From NCBI GenBank assembly GCA_049600855.1, contig JBMYQA010000037.1, positions 1 through 31,635 of the forward strand: 31,635 nt of DNA. The letters are read 5' to 3'. Made by a program: the position numbers and the translations under genes. Source of the DNA: JBMYQA01 sp049600855 (GTDB taxonomy: Bacteria > Bacteroidota > Bacteroidia > Cytophagales > Flammeovirgaceae). Within the stretch, counting starts at the first letter, position 1; each line of letters opens with the position of its first letter. This document shows, in pieces, positions 1 to 7,664 of this stretch. The notes under the pieces were generated by a model. That model did no database searches and was not told the DNA's origin. It saw nothing but the letters and a program-made list of their open reading frames with translations.

Positions 1-1705
1 AATCATAAATATTTCCTTGTTTCCCTGCTGATAAAGCTACAGGATCTCTTTTATAATCATACATACTTTGACTACGATAATATGCTGGTTTTTTCTTTTT
101 CTCATAATTAGAGTTTAGCATTGAAGGATTAATTTCAGGATTTCGTGTACCTATATAAATGGATTCTTCAAGATTTCTATTTACTTGTTTGACACTTTCA
201 TATGGTATATCATTGACTAATCCAGGTATTTCAACTTCACTAGCAGGTGTTGGATGAGGATAGTGTGATTTTTTATTTTTTATAATTTCATTTGTCCCTT
301 CTTCTAAATCACCTGCTACATTTCTCCGAACATTCAAACGTTTCCCCTTTTTATCAAAATATCGGTACTGAACTGTTTGATAATCATTTGTATCTCCATA
401 AGGAATAGGAAAATTTTGAGAAAATAATCCGCCATTCAATTTCTTATTCAAACCTAATTTATTTAATTCTTTTTTATCCTTAATATCCACCATATCAATA
501 ATAAACTCTGTCACCTCTCCACTGAACGGATCTTTGATAGAAGTTTTCTTACCTGCTTTATGTTCAAGGTTTTGATGTTCTTCCTTAAACTTCACCCGCC
601 CAGAATCCATATTTTCCACAATATAATCTCTTGTTGTTTCAGCAACTCCCAGTGGAGGAATTTCAGCTAGTTTAAAAAATTTGACAGAACTATTTGGCAC
701 GAAATCTTCAACCCCCCATATTTCTATTCCATTCATCAGAATATTTTCACTTGTCATATCTCTAGAGAGAGATTGTTGATTTACAATTTCAGTAATCCAC
801 GAAGGACTTTCTATAATAGCTAAATTCTTAATCCAGTTCCAATCTTTAGAATCTCCCCATTCTTTCTCATGAAACCTTCCTGCAAGGTCATCCAGCAACC
901 CTTGAATATCTGTCTCTCCTGATTTAATCATATGATCCAAAGCTAAAACTCGAGTTATAGTTCGGCTATTGATAATGATTTTACCTTTTTTCACCTCAGA
1001 TATATTGTTACCACTAGGAATCAGTTTATGCCCTCTTAGGCCCTCAATATCAAGTTTTTTAGATAAAAACTTTTTTCTAGATGCTTTAATTTTCTCTTGA
1101 TTACCTGTAAGTATTAGATCATACTGTAAGTTTTTTAGTGGAGGAGGACTTACAACTACTTTATAACCAGCGGGAATTTTAAAATTTCTCCCTAATTGCT
1201 TTTCATCAAATGCAGAATTCCATTCAAAAAGACTGTCAACCCTTACTTTATGTTCTTTAGCGATATCAAATATCGTTTCTCCTCCTTTTGCTATATGTAT
1301 ATCTACTAGTCTCAACTGTTGTCCCTTACTAATATTATTGTTCTCTAGCCCATTAATCCTCCTAAGATTCCGAGGAGTAATATTTTCATATTGCTGAGCT
1401 ACTCTCCAAAGAGTTTCATTTTCTTGTACAGTATGAGTAGGTATCTTATTTTTACTCTCATCCTCTCCATCGCCTCCTCCGTTACCATCACCATCTTCCT
1501 CATAAGTATCATCCTCCTCATAGTCTTCCTCTTCATAGTCTTCTTCAATATACTCTTCCTCTTCATAGCTTTCTAAAGATAGCAATCTACTAAAATTGCT
1601 GAGGCCTCCATTAGGCATTACAGTAGCTTCTGGGTTTTGGGTATCTACTGCCACATCTTCATCGGTATCAGTGGTAGTAAGATTGGTGTTTTTTTTATCA
1701 AACAT
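1..1705 (-). CDS. Acidic protein with two LysM domains, 3' end beyond window
   Basis: Reading the minus strand from the ATG at 1705-1703, the frame stays open for 568 codons to the window edge, so the C-terminus is missing. There is no signal peptide or membrane segment. Residues about 46-70 are almost only Glu, Asp and Tyr (for example YEEEDYEEDD), followed by a Gly/Asp linker to about residue 83. Residues about 88-135 form a LysM domain (HTVQENETLWRVAQQY) and about 136-186 a second one (GGETIFDIAKEHKV). The remaining 380 residues are charged and match nothing I recognise. LysM folds bind peptidoglycan or act as structural modules in phage and injection-system baseplates. It is divergent from the ATPase gene, 221 bases away. 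It may be a particle accessory protein or a cargo; this is inference. Presence of the ORF and LysM domains is solid, the role is not. Confidence 0.8.
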   Translation of the reverse strand, partial: MFDKKNTNLTTTDTDEDVAVDTQNPEATVMPNGGLSNFSRLLSLESYEEEEYIEEDYEEEDYEEDDTYEEDGDGNGGGDGEDESKNKIPTHTVQENETLWRVAQQYENITPRNLRRINGLENNNISKGQQLRLVDIHIAKGGETIFDIAKEHKVRVDSLFEWNSAFDEKQLGRNFKIPAGYKVVVSPPPLKNLQYDLILTGNQEKIKASRKKFLSKKLDIEGLRGHKLIPSGNNISEVKKGKIIINSRTITRVLALDHMIKSGETDIQGLLDDLAGRFHEKEWGDSKDWNWIKNLAIIESPSWITEIVNQQSLSRDMTSENILMNGIEIWGVEDFVPNSSVKFFKLAEIPPLGVAETTRDYIVENMDSGRVKFKEEHQNLEHKAGKKTSIKDPFSGEVTEFIIDMVDIKDKKELNKLGLNKKLNGGLFSQNFPIPYGDTNDYQTVQYRYFDKKGKRLNVRRNVAGDLEEGTNEIIKNKKSHYPHPTPASEVEIPGLVNDIPYESVKQVNRNLEESIYIGTRNPEINPSMLNSNYEKKKKPAYYRSQSMYDYKRDPVALSAGKQGNIYD

Positions 1706-1926
1706 AACTGTGTCTTAAGTGAAATTAAATAAAAATAATTGTTGAAAAAGAGTTATTCTCATACTAAAGGGAGTTAGTTGAGCAGGCATTCATGAAGTTC
1801 AAAACTTTGCCAATAGGAGAGTTTGTCAATTAAATTGTACATATCATTTGAAATTAAAAATTGTGTGACTATTTTGTCTATACACAAGATAACACGAATT
1901 AAAAAATATATCAAGATTACACAATA
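1706..1926. promoter_or_regulatory. Divergent intergenic region, expected to hold two promoters
   Basis: These 221 AT-rich bases separate the divergent LysM gene and the ATPase gene, so promoters for both should lie here. I could not find a convincing Bacteroidota promoter (TTTG with TAnnTTTG about 19-21 bases downstream). A weak dyad, TTGTGT and ACACAA with a 15-base loop, lies about 60-80 bases before the ATPase start. Assignment rests on gene orientation only. Confidence 0.35.
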
Positions 1927-3348
1927 ATGATTGACCTCAAAAATGAGCTTGATTGGTTCGAACTCATACTAAAAGTACGATTTCGAGATTTTGTTTATGA
2001 ACAAACTGGAAAACTGAATAATGATCCTTCAATTTCTGCTTATCAATCTTATGAAGAAATCCCTTTACCAATACTAGCAGAGCATTCCCCATATACTCAA
2101 TTAATCAATAGGTATCAATTTAACTTAATTGAACGTGCCTGTATTATTTTAGCTCTTCTCCCACATATTAAGCCCCAACTGCTTGATATCTTTTTCACTG
2201 AAAATGCACTTTACAACAGAACATTTACTCAGTTTGGTGGCTACAAAGGGATTGCACATAAAGGCTTCCTTCCAACTGGAGAGACTGCTGCTTTCATTTT
2301 TGCGAGTGAAGATTTAGAGAAAAGAAAACAAGTAATTGATTTATTTAGTCCACTACACGCTTTTAACCAAAATAGGATTCTAAAACTAGGGGAAGCTCCA
2401 GACCATGAACCCGCATTGAGCGGGCCATTACTCATTTCTCCTGAGTACCTTTCTTTAATTACTATAGGCAAAGCATACGAACCGCCCTACTCATCTAAAT
2501 TCCCTGCTAAAAAACTAACAAGTGCTTTGGACTGGGAAGACTTAATTATTCCTCAGAAAATCCGAATCGAGTTAGAGCATCTACTGAACTGGCTAAAACT
2601 CGAAAAAACGCTCATGCATGGGCATGATTTAGTTAAGCGGTTACGTCCAGGGTATCGAGCCATGTTTTATGGAGAACCGGGCACAGGAAAAACCTTGGCA
2701 GTTACGCTGTTAGGAAAAGCCACTGGTCGGTCTGTTTATCGCGTAGATTTGTCGCAATTGGTTTCGAAATACATTGGGGAAACCGAAAAGAACTTAGCCA
2801 ATGTTTTTGACATGGCGGAGGGCAAAAATTGGATTCTGTTTTTTGATGAAGGTGATGTACTTTTCGGAAAACGTACAGAGACCCGTGATTCTAATGATAA
2901 ACATGCCAATCAGCAAACGGCTTACCTGTTACAACGCATTGAGAGCTTTACCGGTCTGTTCATCTTGGCAACAAACCGAAGAATAGATATCGACAGCGCC
3001 TTTTCGAGAAGGTTCGAGTCCATCATTCATTTCTTTCAACCGGGTTATGAAGATCGTTTACAACTTTGGAAAGGGCTTTTCAATCATTCTTGGGATACCA
3101 GTGACATTGATTGGGAGCAAGTTTCAGCAGATTTTTTAATTCCAGGAGGTATGATGGTCAATGTGTTACGCTATGTTACGATTAAAGCTTTAGCTCGAAA
3201 CTCGAACAAGATTCTGCCACCCTATTTACTTGAAGCCTTGAAGAAAGAATATGAAAAAGCTGAAAAAGCGTGGCCTAGTACCAGTAAGCGACTAGAAAAA
3301 CAAGTATTATCACGTATGCATGAACAACACTCTAATGGTTCAAATTAG
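1927..3348 (+). CDS. AAA+ ATPase of the contractile injection system type
   Basis: A 473-residue soluble protein. Residues 1-200 form a helical N-terminal domain without a recognised family signature. Residues about 205-440 are an AAA+ module: Walker A GEPGTGKT at 249-256, pore-loop region around DLSQLVSKYIGETEKN (274-289), Walker B ILFFDEGD at 303-310 followed by LFGKR, sensor 1 LATN at 347-350, and arginine finger SRRFE near 360. The FFDE-x-D-x-LFGKR signature is typical of the AAA+ proteins encoded in eCIS clusters (Pvc15-like), where they are needed for particle assembly. The second catalytic motif reads DEGD where DEAD-type AD is commoner. ATP hydrolysis is expected because the catalytic residues are intact. 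Phage Mu tails and R-type tailocins have no such ATPase, so it points to an eCIS-like machine. It ends 16 bases before an inverted repeat and is convergent with the next gene. Confidence 0.88.
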   Translation: MIDLKNELDWFELILKVRFRDFVYEQTGKLNNDPSISAYQSYEEIPLPILAEHSPYTQLINRYQFNLIERACIILALLPHIKPQLLDIFFTENALYNRTFTQFGGYKGIAHKGFLPTGETAAFIFASEDLEKRKQVIDLFSPLHAFNQNRILKLGEAPDHEPALSGPLLISPEYLSLITIGKAYEPPYSSKFPAKKLTSALDWEDLIIPQKIRIELEHLLNWLKLEKTLMHGHDLVKRLRPGYRAMFYGEPGTGKTLAVTLLGKATGRSVYRVDLSQLVSKYIGETEKNLANVFDMAEGKNWILFFDEGDVLFGKRTETRDSNDKHANQQTAYLLQRIESFTGLFILATNRRIDIDSAFSRRFESIIHFFQPGYEDRLQLWKGLFNHSWDTSDIDWEQVSADFLIPGGMMVNVLRYVTIKALARNSNKILPPYLLEALKKEYEKAEKAWPSTSKRLEKQVLSRMHEQHSNGSN

Positions 3349-3363
3349 GTATTTTGGACAATA

Positions 3364-3407
3364 ATAGCCTATTAATAAGCACAGTATACACGTAATTAAT
3401 AGGCTAT
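3364..3407. terminator. Inverted repeat between convergent genes, probable bidirectional terminator
   Basis: Perfect 13-base arms, ATAGCCTATTAAT (3364-3376) and its complement (3395-3407), enclose an 18-base loop. The repeat lies 16 bases after the ATPase stop and 21 bases after the stop of the minus-strand gene, where a bidirectional terminator is expected. There is no clean U-run after either arm, so termination is inferred from position and structure. Confidence 0.6.
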
Positions 3408-3427
3408 CCGTATTTATCAAAGAGCGC

Positions 3428-3910
3428 TTATGGCACTGGATCAGGAAAGAAACTTGAATCTTCTATTACCTTCGCGTCTAATCCTGCCGCGCCAGTAATC
3501 ATGGTCCAATACGCATCTCGTGCTGCTTCGGCTTGGGCAATTCCGCCACTCAAACTATAACTCGATTCCTTAAACTCTAAAATTACGGCATTGTTAAAGG
3601 TTCGATTGTTATGACTCTTATTTAAGATCGGGTCCCGCATGAAGATGAATATGTAAAAGGCCTGTTCCTTTTCTGTCACTGTATAGTTCTGTGTACCTAG
3701 ATTTATGGTTTGAACTTGTCCATTACCTGTTACGCCAGGAATATTGCTCTTGATCTCAATAATGGGAGAAGCATTTAATGGAGGTGTGACCACTGTTGAT
3801 ACGCCTACAGGAAGTTTTGATGCTCCCTTTTGTACGGTAGTAATGAGTTCGGTGCTAACTACTAAATCTTCACGGACTAAACCGGATTGTTTCGTGAATT
3901 TCAAAAACAT
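3428..3910 (-). CDS. Hypothetical protein, 160 aa, beta-rich
   Basis: Complete minus-strand ORF from the ATG at 3910-3908. There is no signal peptide or membrane helix. The first 120 residues alternate hydrophobic and polar residues as in a beta-sandwich (for example QTINLGTQNYTVTEKEQAFY), then a helical stretch GIAQAEAARDAYWTMITGAA and a Pro-ending tail DPVP. I do not recognise a family. eCIS clusters carry a tail-terminator/cap protein (DUF4255, Pvc16) near the ATPase, but the characteristic N-terminus of that family is absent, so I do not assign it. It is the only minus-strand gene between ATPase and tail genes and is convergent with the ATPase. It could be a cap, a particle accessory protein, or unrelated. 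Confidence 0.65.
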   Translation of the reverse strand: MFLKFTKQSGLVREDLVVSTELITTVQKGASKLPVGVSTVVTPPLNASPIIEIKSNIPGVTGNGQVQTINLGTQNYTVTEKEQAFYIFIFMRDPILNKSHNNRTFNNAVILEFKESSYSLSGGIAQAEAARDAYWTMITGAAGLDAKVIEDSSFFPDPVP

Positions 3911-3917
3911 AACAAAA

Positions 3918-3942
3918 TAAGTTTGTGTGATAACTAAACTTA
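3918..3942. promoter_or_regulatory. Operator-like dyad upstream of the 160-aa gene
   Basis: TAAGTTT (3918-3924) and AAACTTA (3936-3942) are perfect 7-base arms around an 11-base spacer, 8 bases upstream of the minus-strand start codon. Spacing of arm centres is 18 bases, near two helical turns, as in a regulator binding site. A leader hairpin is an equally possible reading. Confidence 0.3.
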
Positions 3943-4077
3943 AAAATACGAAAAATTATGGATATTTTCAGGCTAAAAACTTTTTAACGTTTTTTTTGCG
4001 TGTACCCTTGTGTACTTAAAATAAAAATTTTAAATTAGTATCATAATGAAGTTAATCACACAACAAAACAAACACAC

Positions 4078-4182
4078 ATGGAAAGAGCACCATTCCTTCC
4101 GTTTCCCATTTCAATAATACATTCACTTCAAGTTACTATTCATAACTGGTTGATTTCCAAGCTAGCACCACCTGCTTTGTAA
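4078..4182 (+). CDS. Possible 34-aa leader ORF
   Basis: ATG at 4078 opens a 34-codon frame (begins MERAPFLPFPISIIHSL) ending with TAA at 4180-4182. It is preceded by AACACAC directly before the ATG, the same context as several real starts in this cluster, and it ends 12 bases before a terminator-like hairpin. Its composition (Pro, Ile, Leu, three His/Trp) tells nothing about function. It may be a leader peptide in an attenuator, a small protein, or chance. A second frame starting at 4046 (23 codons) overlaps it. Confidence 0.3.
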   Translation: MERAPFLPFPISIIHSLQVTIHNWLISKLAPPAL

Positions 4183-4194
4183 GGAAAGATTTTC

Positions 4195-4224
4195 CCCTTT
4201 AGTCCTCTTTGTGCGGCTAAAGGG
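4195..4224 (+). terminator. Terminator-like hairpin in the sheath leader
   Basis: CCCTTTAG (4195-4202) pairs perfectly with CTAAAGGG (4217-4224); a further U-G and C-G pair extends the stem to ten pairs with a ten-base loop. It is followed directly by TTTGTTAGTTT. This is the form of an intrinsic terminator on the plus strand, located 120 bases upstream of the first sheath gene, so it would either stop upstream transcription or attenuate the tail operon. Confidence 0.5.
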
Positions 4225-4344
4225 TTTGTTAGTTTATATGGGCAAGTTATTGATTATTATGTTTTATAATAGTCCTGACCGTTTTATGCATAAGCCTCAA
4301 CACGTTATATACAATTTTTATAATTCCTCTAAACACAAAACATC

Positions 4345-5691
4345 ATGGCATTACCCAATGTTGAGATTACACAATTAAATGGGCAATTAGGTACACTCCC
4401 TCCCAATGAAGATGGGATTGCTGGATTGATTGTGCTTACCAAAGCTAATGATACCGCTTTTACCAATGCAAATATCACGAAAGCTACCGCTATACTTTTA
4501 AGAAGTGTAGAAGATGCTTTACCAGACGCAGAAGATCCTACAAGTATAGATATCAACTCTTTAAGTCCTCATGCTTTTCTACACATCTCAGATTTCTATA
4601 ATCAAGCTCCAATAAATGCAGAGCTTTATGTTACATTTATTCAGGGTGCAGAATCAACTAATGACGATCCTACCAATGGTGATGATACGAAAGTTAATTC
4701 TATCAGTGAAGCACTCTCATTTGTAGACCTTGCATCAAGTCCACCTAGCACAATAGATTATGCTGCTCAATTTATTGATCAAACGCAAGGACAAGTTAAA
4801 TTAATTGGCGTTGTCTCAGAGCTTACTGGATCAGATACCGATATAGCCAAAACAACTGATAATCAACTAATTACTGCTATAGATACCGCCGCTACAATTG
4901 TAAGCACGCAACAAGCGCAGCATGCTCGGTACGTGTCATTTTTAATTGAAGGCATTACAAGTGAGACCAACGCAGCTACACTTACAGCAAACTTGCCTGA
5001 TTTAAGAACCCGAATTGCCAATCGTGTAAGTGTTGTTATTGGGGCGGAACCTGCCAAATTCCGACAAGTTTCCATACTATCAAGTCCTCCTGCGAGCCCT
5101 CCAATCACGGAATCAGTTGCTCACAGTGCACTTGGTTTAGTTTTAGGGAAATTAGCAGCTTCTCCTGTACAACGTAATCTTGGGCGAGTGAAAGATGGCG
5201 CGATCATCAGCACAGGTGGAGGATTGTCAAATGGACAAAGTTATACTTCATACCGTAACAGCTTCTACAACACGTTAGATGATTACCATTACATCTTTTT
5301 CAGAAAACACTTAGACTTGAATGGCTTTTATTTGAATAATGATCATACGGCTGTTCAAGATACAGATGATTATGCACACATCTCTTCTGGAAGAACAATA
5401 GATAAAGCCAGTAGAATTGCTAAGCGGGTTTATACCCATGAATTATTAGATGAAATTGATTTGAATGATGATGGCACAATGCGACCATCAGTCATCGCGT
5501 ATTTTCAAGCCACATTACAGAATAGCATCGCAGCTGAAATGTTCAATGAAATTAGTAATGTAATTGTATTTGCCGATCCTACGCAAAATGTTGCTCAAAC
5601 GAATGAAATTAAGGTAACCATGAATATTACACGTAAAGGTTATGCTGAGCAAATCGCGGTAACTATTGGTTTTACTGCTCCTGGAGCTTAA
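4345..5691 (+). CDS. Contractile tail sheath protein 1 (DUF2586-like)
   Basis: A 448-residue protein expected to form the contractile outer sheath around the tube. The N-terminus (MALPNVEITQLNGQLG) and the body match the DUF2586 sheath type of Bacteroidota phages; the C-terminal 110 residues, which in sheaths carry the conserved core domain and the handshake arms, contain GRTIDKASRIAKR, DLNDDGTMRPSVIAYF and VIVFADPTQNVAQTNEI. It is paralogous to the next gene, and the two are nearly the same over the first 30 and last 120 residues. This copy has three extra stretches at about 34-70, 102-140 and 235-262, probably surface loops. First gene of the tail operon; AACACA lies 8 bases before the ATG. 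Confident because of repeat pair, position before the tube gene and family resemblance. Confidence 0.85.
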   Translation: MALPNVEITQLNGQLGTLPPNEDGIAGLIVLTKANDTAFTNANITKATAILLRSVEDALPDAEDPTSIDINSLSPHAFLHISDFYNQAPINAELYVTFIQGAESTNDDPTNGDDTKVNSISEALSFVDLASSPPSTIDYAAQFIDQTQGQVKLIGVVSELTGSDTDIAKTTDNQLITAIDTAATIVSTQQAQHARYVSFLIEGITSETNAATLTANLPDLRTRIANRVSVVIGAEPAKFRQVSILSSPPASPPITESVAHSALGLVLGKLAASPVQRNLGRVKDGAIISTGGGLSNGQSYTSYRNSFYNTLDDYHYIFFRKHLDLNGFYLNNDHTAVQDTDDYAHISSGRTIDKASRIAKRVYTHELLDEIDLNDDGTMRPSVIAYFQATLQNSIAAEMFNEISNVIVFADPTQNVAQTNEIKVTMNITRKGYAEQIAVTIGFTAPGA

Positions 5692-5862
5692 TCAAAAATA
5701 AATGCATTTTATTATTAGGCAGCATATGGGAACATGTCTGTTTGAATCGTATTCCATAGGTAATGCCTTAGTAACTTAAATTTTACTAATGAGTGAATAC
5801 TTGTTCGTTTTACGTAAAATTTAATTCTCTATCAATTTATAATTTCTTAAACACAAAACATC
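5692..5862. promoter_or_regulatory. Spacer between the sheath genes with two dyads
   Basis: These 171 bases contain TTAGTAA and TTACTAA arms (eight-base loop, about 5769-5790) and a perfect 12-base palindrome TTTTACGTAAAA at 5808-5819. The last 30 bases repeat the sequence in front of sheath 1, so the duplicated unit includes the translation start region. The palindrome may be a regulator site that lets the second sheath be expressed separately; no promoter consensus was found. Confidence 0.35.
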
Positions 5863-7035
5863 ATGGCATTACCTAATGTTAAGATTACACAATTAAATGG
5901 GCAATTAGGCACACTACCACCTAATGAAGATGGGGTGGCAGGATTACTTGTGCGAACAAGCGAAACTCTACCCGCTGGTGTTACTGCACAAACAGCATAC
6001 TTACTCCGAAGCACTGCCGATGCGAGTGATCTTGGAATTGATGGCTTTGCATTCCAACACATCAGTGATTTTTATAGACAAGCTCCTGTAAATGCAGCAC
6101 TTTATGTTTCTTTTCTAACGAATACAGATGCGCCAACTGTTGCCGATGCGATCGACTCATCAGGATCAGGTAGCGACTTTGCAGGTGCCTTCATGGACCA
6201 AGCAGAAGGAAAAATAAAATTACTTGGTGTAGTATCGGACATTACAGATACGACTACTACTGCTTTGGCAGCAGGTATTACCAATGCAGTCGTAAAAGCC
6301 AAAGAATTTACGGGAAATCAAGCGGCTGAATTCCGTTATGTTTCTGTATTATTAGAAGCGAAAACGCCTGATGGCCTCATTGCAGACTTACCTAATTTAA
6401 GATCAAATGAGGCCAATAGAGTCAGTGTGATGACAGGAGCAGACACCACTACTGCTGGAGACAATACCTCCATTGGGTTATTGCTTGGCAGACTTGCGGC
6501 GGATCCTGTAAATCGAAACCCTGGCCGAGTGAAAAGTGGCGCAGTACTTACCGTAAATGCAGGATTTTCAAATGGAAACCCACTAACTGATTATAGAGAA
6601 GGTGATTTTGTAACACTTAATGATAAAGGATATATATTCTTTAGGGCACATGATGGTTTAAATGGTTTCTATTTTAACGATGATCATACGGCAACAGTGA
6701 CTACGGATGACTTTGCTGGTATTTCATCTGGTAGAACAATTGATAAATCAAGTAGAATCGCTAAACGCATTTATACCAATGAATTGCTTGATGAAGTTGA
6801 CTTAAACGATGACGGCACCATGCGCCCTTCGGTAATTGCTTATTTCCAATCAGTATTGCAAAATGCAATTGCTGGAGAAATGGCAAATGAAATCAGTAAT
6901 GTGATTGTGTTTGCTGACCCTACTCAAAATGTTGCTCAAACGAATGAAATTAATGTTACCATGAGCATTACTAGAAAAGGACAAGCAAAAGCAATTAATG
7001 TAACCATAGGCTTTACAGCTCCTGGAACAGCATAA
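5863..7035 (+). CDS. Contractile tail sheath protein 2 (DUF2586-like)
   Basis: A 390-residue paralogue of the preceding sheath. It shares the start MALPNVKITQLNGQLG, the central pattern NRNPGRVKSGA, and the C-terminal core GRTIDKSSRIAKR, DLNDDGTMRPSVIAYF, NEISNVIVFADPTQNVAQ. It lacks the three loop insertions of sheath 1 and is therefore near the minimal length of this family. Two sheaths in one particle occur in eCIS (for example Photorhabdus PVC has several), where they occupy different positions along the sheath. The close position to the tube gene, 65 bases downstream, suggests this is the main ancestral sheath; that is inference. Confidence 0.86.
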   Translation: MALPNVKITQLNGQLGTLPPNEDGVAGLLVRTSETLPAGVTAQTAYLLRSTADASDLGIDGFAFQHISDFYRQAPVNAALYVSFLTNTDAPTVADAIDSSGSGSDFAGAFMDQAEGKIKLLGVVSDITDTTTTALAAGITNAVVKAKEFTGNQAAEFRYVSVLLEAKTPDGLIADLPNLRSNEANRVSVMTGADTTTAGDNTSIGLLLGRLAADPVNRNPGRVKSGAVLTVNAGFSNGNPLTDYREGDFVTLNDKGYIFFRAHDGLNGFYFNDDHTATVTTDDFAGISSGRTIDKSSRIAKRIYTNELLDEVDLNDDGTMRPSVIAYFQSVLQNAIAGEMANEISNVIVFADPTQNVAQTNEINVTMSITRKGQAKAINVTIGFTAPGTA

Positions 7036-7100
7036 TCGGACACTATTGTTCGTTATTTGAAAATACTTAAATTAAAAATCCATCTTAACACACTATAAAA

Positions 7101-7544
7101 ATGATTAACGGAAGAGAATATGCTTGGGAAGACATTGAGGTTGTGGTAAACGGAACCTTAGTTGTAGGAGTTCAAGCGATTAGCTATACTTCTAGAAAAA
7201 GTCATGAAAATATTTATGGCCGTGGTGCTAAGCCTATTGCCATGGTAAGAGGTAAAGAAGAGTTTGAAGGCTCCATTACCTTACTCCAAACAGAGGTCGA
7301 ACGCATCCAACGTTCTTTACCTAGAGGGCGTAACATTACTCATGCTTCTCCTTTCAATATTACAGTTGCATATAATCCTAATCCAGACGACACGCCTGAT
7401 GCACAACTTCCAATTGTGGTAGACACCTTAATTGGCTGTCGTTTTAATGAAGTAGGTAAATCTCATGGAACCGAGGAAATGAATATGACTATTGAGCTAG
7501 CCATGACGGTATTCGATATCGAATACAATGTAGGAGGTAATTAA
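7101..7544 (+). CDS. Tail tube protein
   Basis: A 147-residue beta-rich protein directly after the sheaths, the position of the inner tube subunit (Mu gpM, T4 gp19 class). Recognisable stretches are the N-terminal INGREYAWEDIEVVVNG, a middle segment GKEEFEGSITLLQTEVERI, and a C-terminal EEMNMTIELAMTVFDIEYN, which fit the two-sheet barrel with a long loop used for hexamer stacking. Length is usual for short tube subunits. Translation starts at the ATG after AACACACTATAAAA. It is followed by a strong stem-loop, which would separate this high-copy component from the low-copy chaperone. Assignment rests on order, length and general pattern. Confidence 0.8.
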   Translation: MINGREYAWEDIEVVVNGTLVVGVQAISYTSRKSHENIYGRGAKPIAMVRGKEEFEGSITLLQTEVERIQRSLPRGRNITHASPFNITVAYNPNPDDTPDAQLPIVVDTLIGCRFNEVGKSHGTEEMNMTIELAMTVFDIEYNVGGN

Positions 7545-7567
7545 TATCAATCTAGCAGACTTGTTGT

Positions 7568-7646
7568 TTGGCAAATGGTTTGCTATTTTCGAAAACATCA
7601 TGACTCATCGGATGGAGTACTCCGAAAATAGTTAACTATTTGTCAA
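7568..7646 (+). promoter_or_regulatory. Long RNA stem-loop between tube and chaperone genes
   Basis: The 24-base arms 7568-7591 and 7623-7646 match at 20 positions as DNA; in the plus-strand transcript three of the four differences become G-U pairs, leaving one U-U mismatch. The loop is 31 bases. No U-run follows, so it is not a standard terminator. It may stabilise the upstream sheath/tube mRNA or stall transcription before the low-copy genes. It starts 23 bases after the tube stop and ends 18 bases before the chaperone ATG. Confidence 0.55.
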
Positions 7647-7664
7647 CCAATAAAATACCAATTT

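Larger units (their letters stand above)
3911..4344. promoter_or_regulatory. 434-base leader between divergent 160-aa gene and sheath genes
   Basis: This gap should hold the main promoter of the tail operon. Visible contents are the dyad near 3930, a T-tract followed by two GTGTAC copies (4000-4005 and 4010-4015, ten bases apart), a 34-codon possible ORF (4078-4182), a hairpin with U-rich tail (4195-4224), then about 120 AT-rich bases up to the sheath start. A consensus Bacteroidota promoter was not found; TATGTTTT near 4258-4265 resembles a -7 box, but no TTTG sits at the right distance. Confidence 0.4.

Noticed and set aside
1391..1576. 61-codon plus-strand ORF, very hydrophobic
   Set aside because: It is the antisense of the Glu/Asp/Tyr-rich tract of the minus-strand LysM gene; GAG/GAA/TAT codons read backward give Leu/Phe/Ile and mimic a membrane protein.
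3428..3910. Assignment as DUF4255 (Pvc16) cap protein
   Set aside because: The conserved N-terminal helix pattern of that family is missing; only position and size fit.
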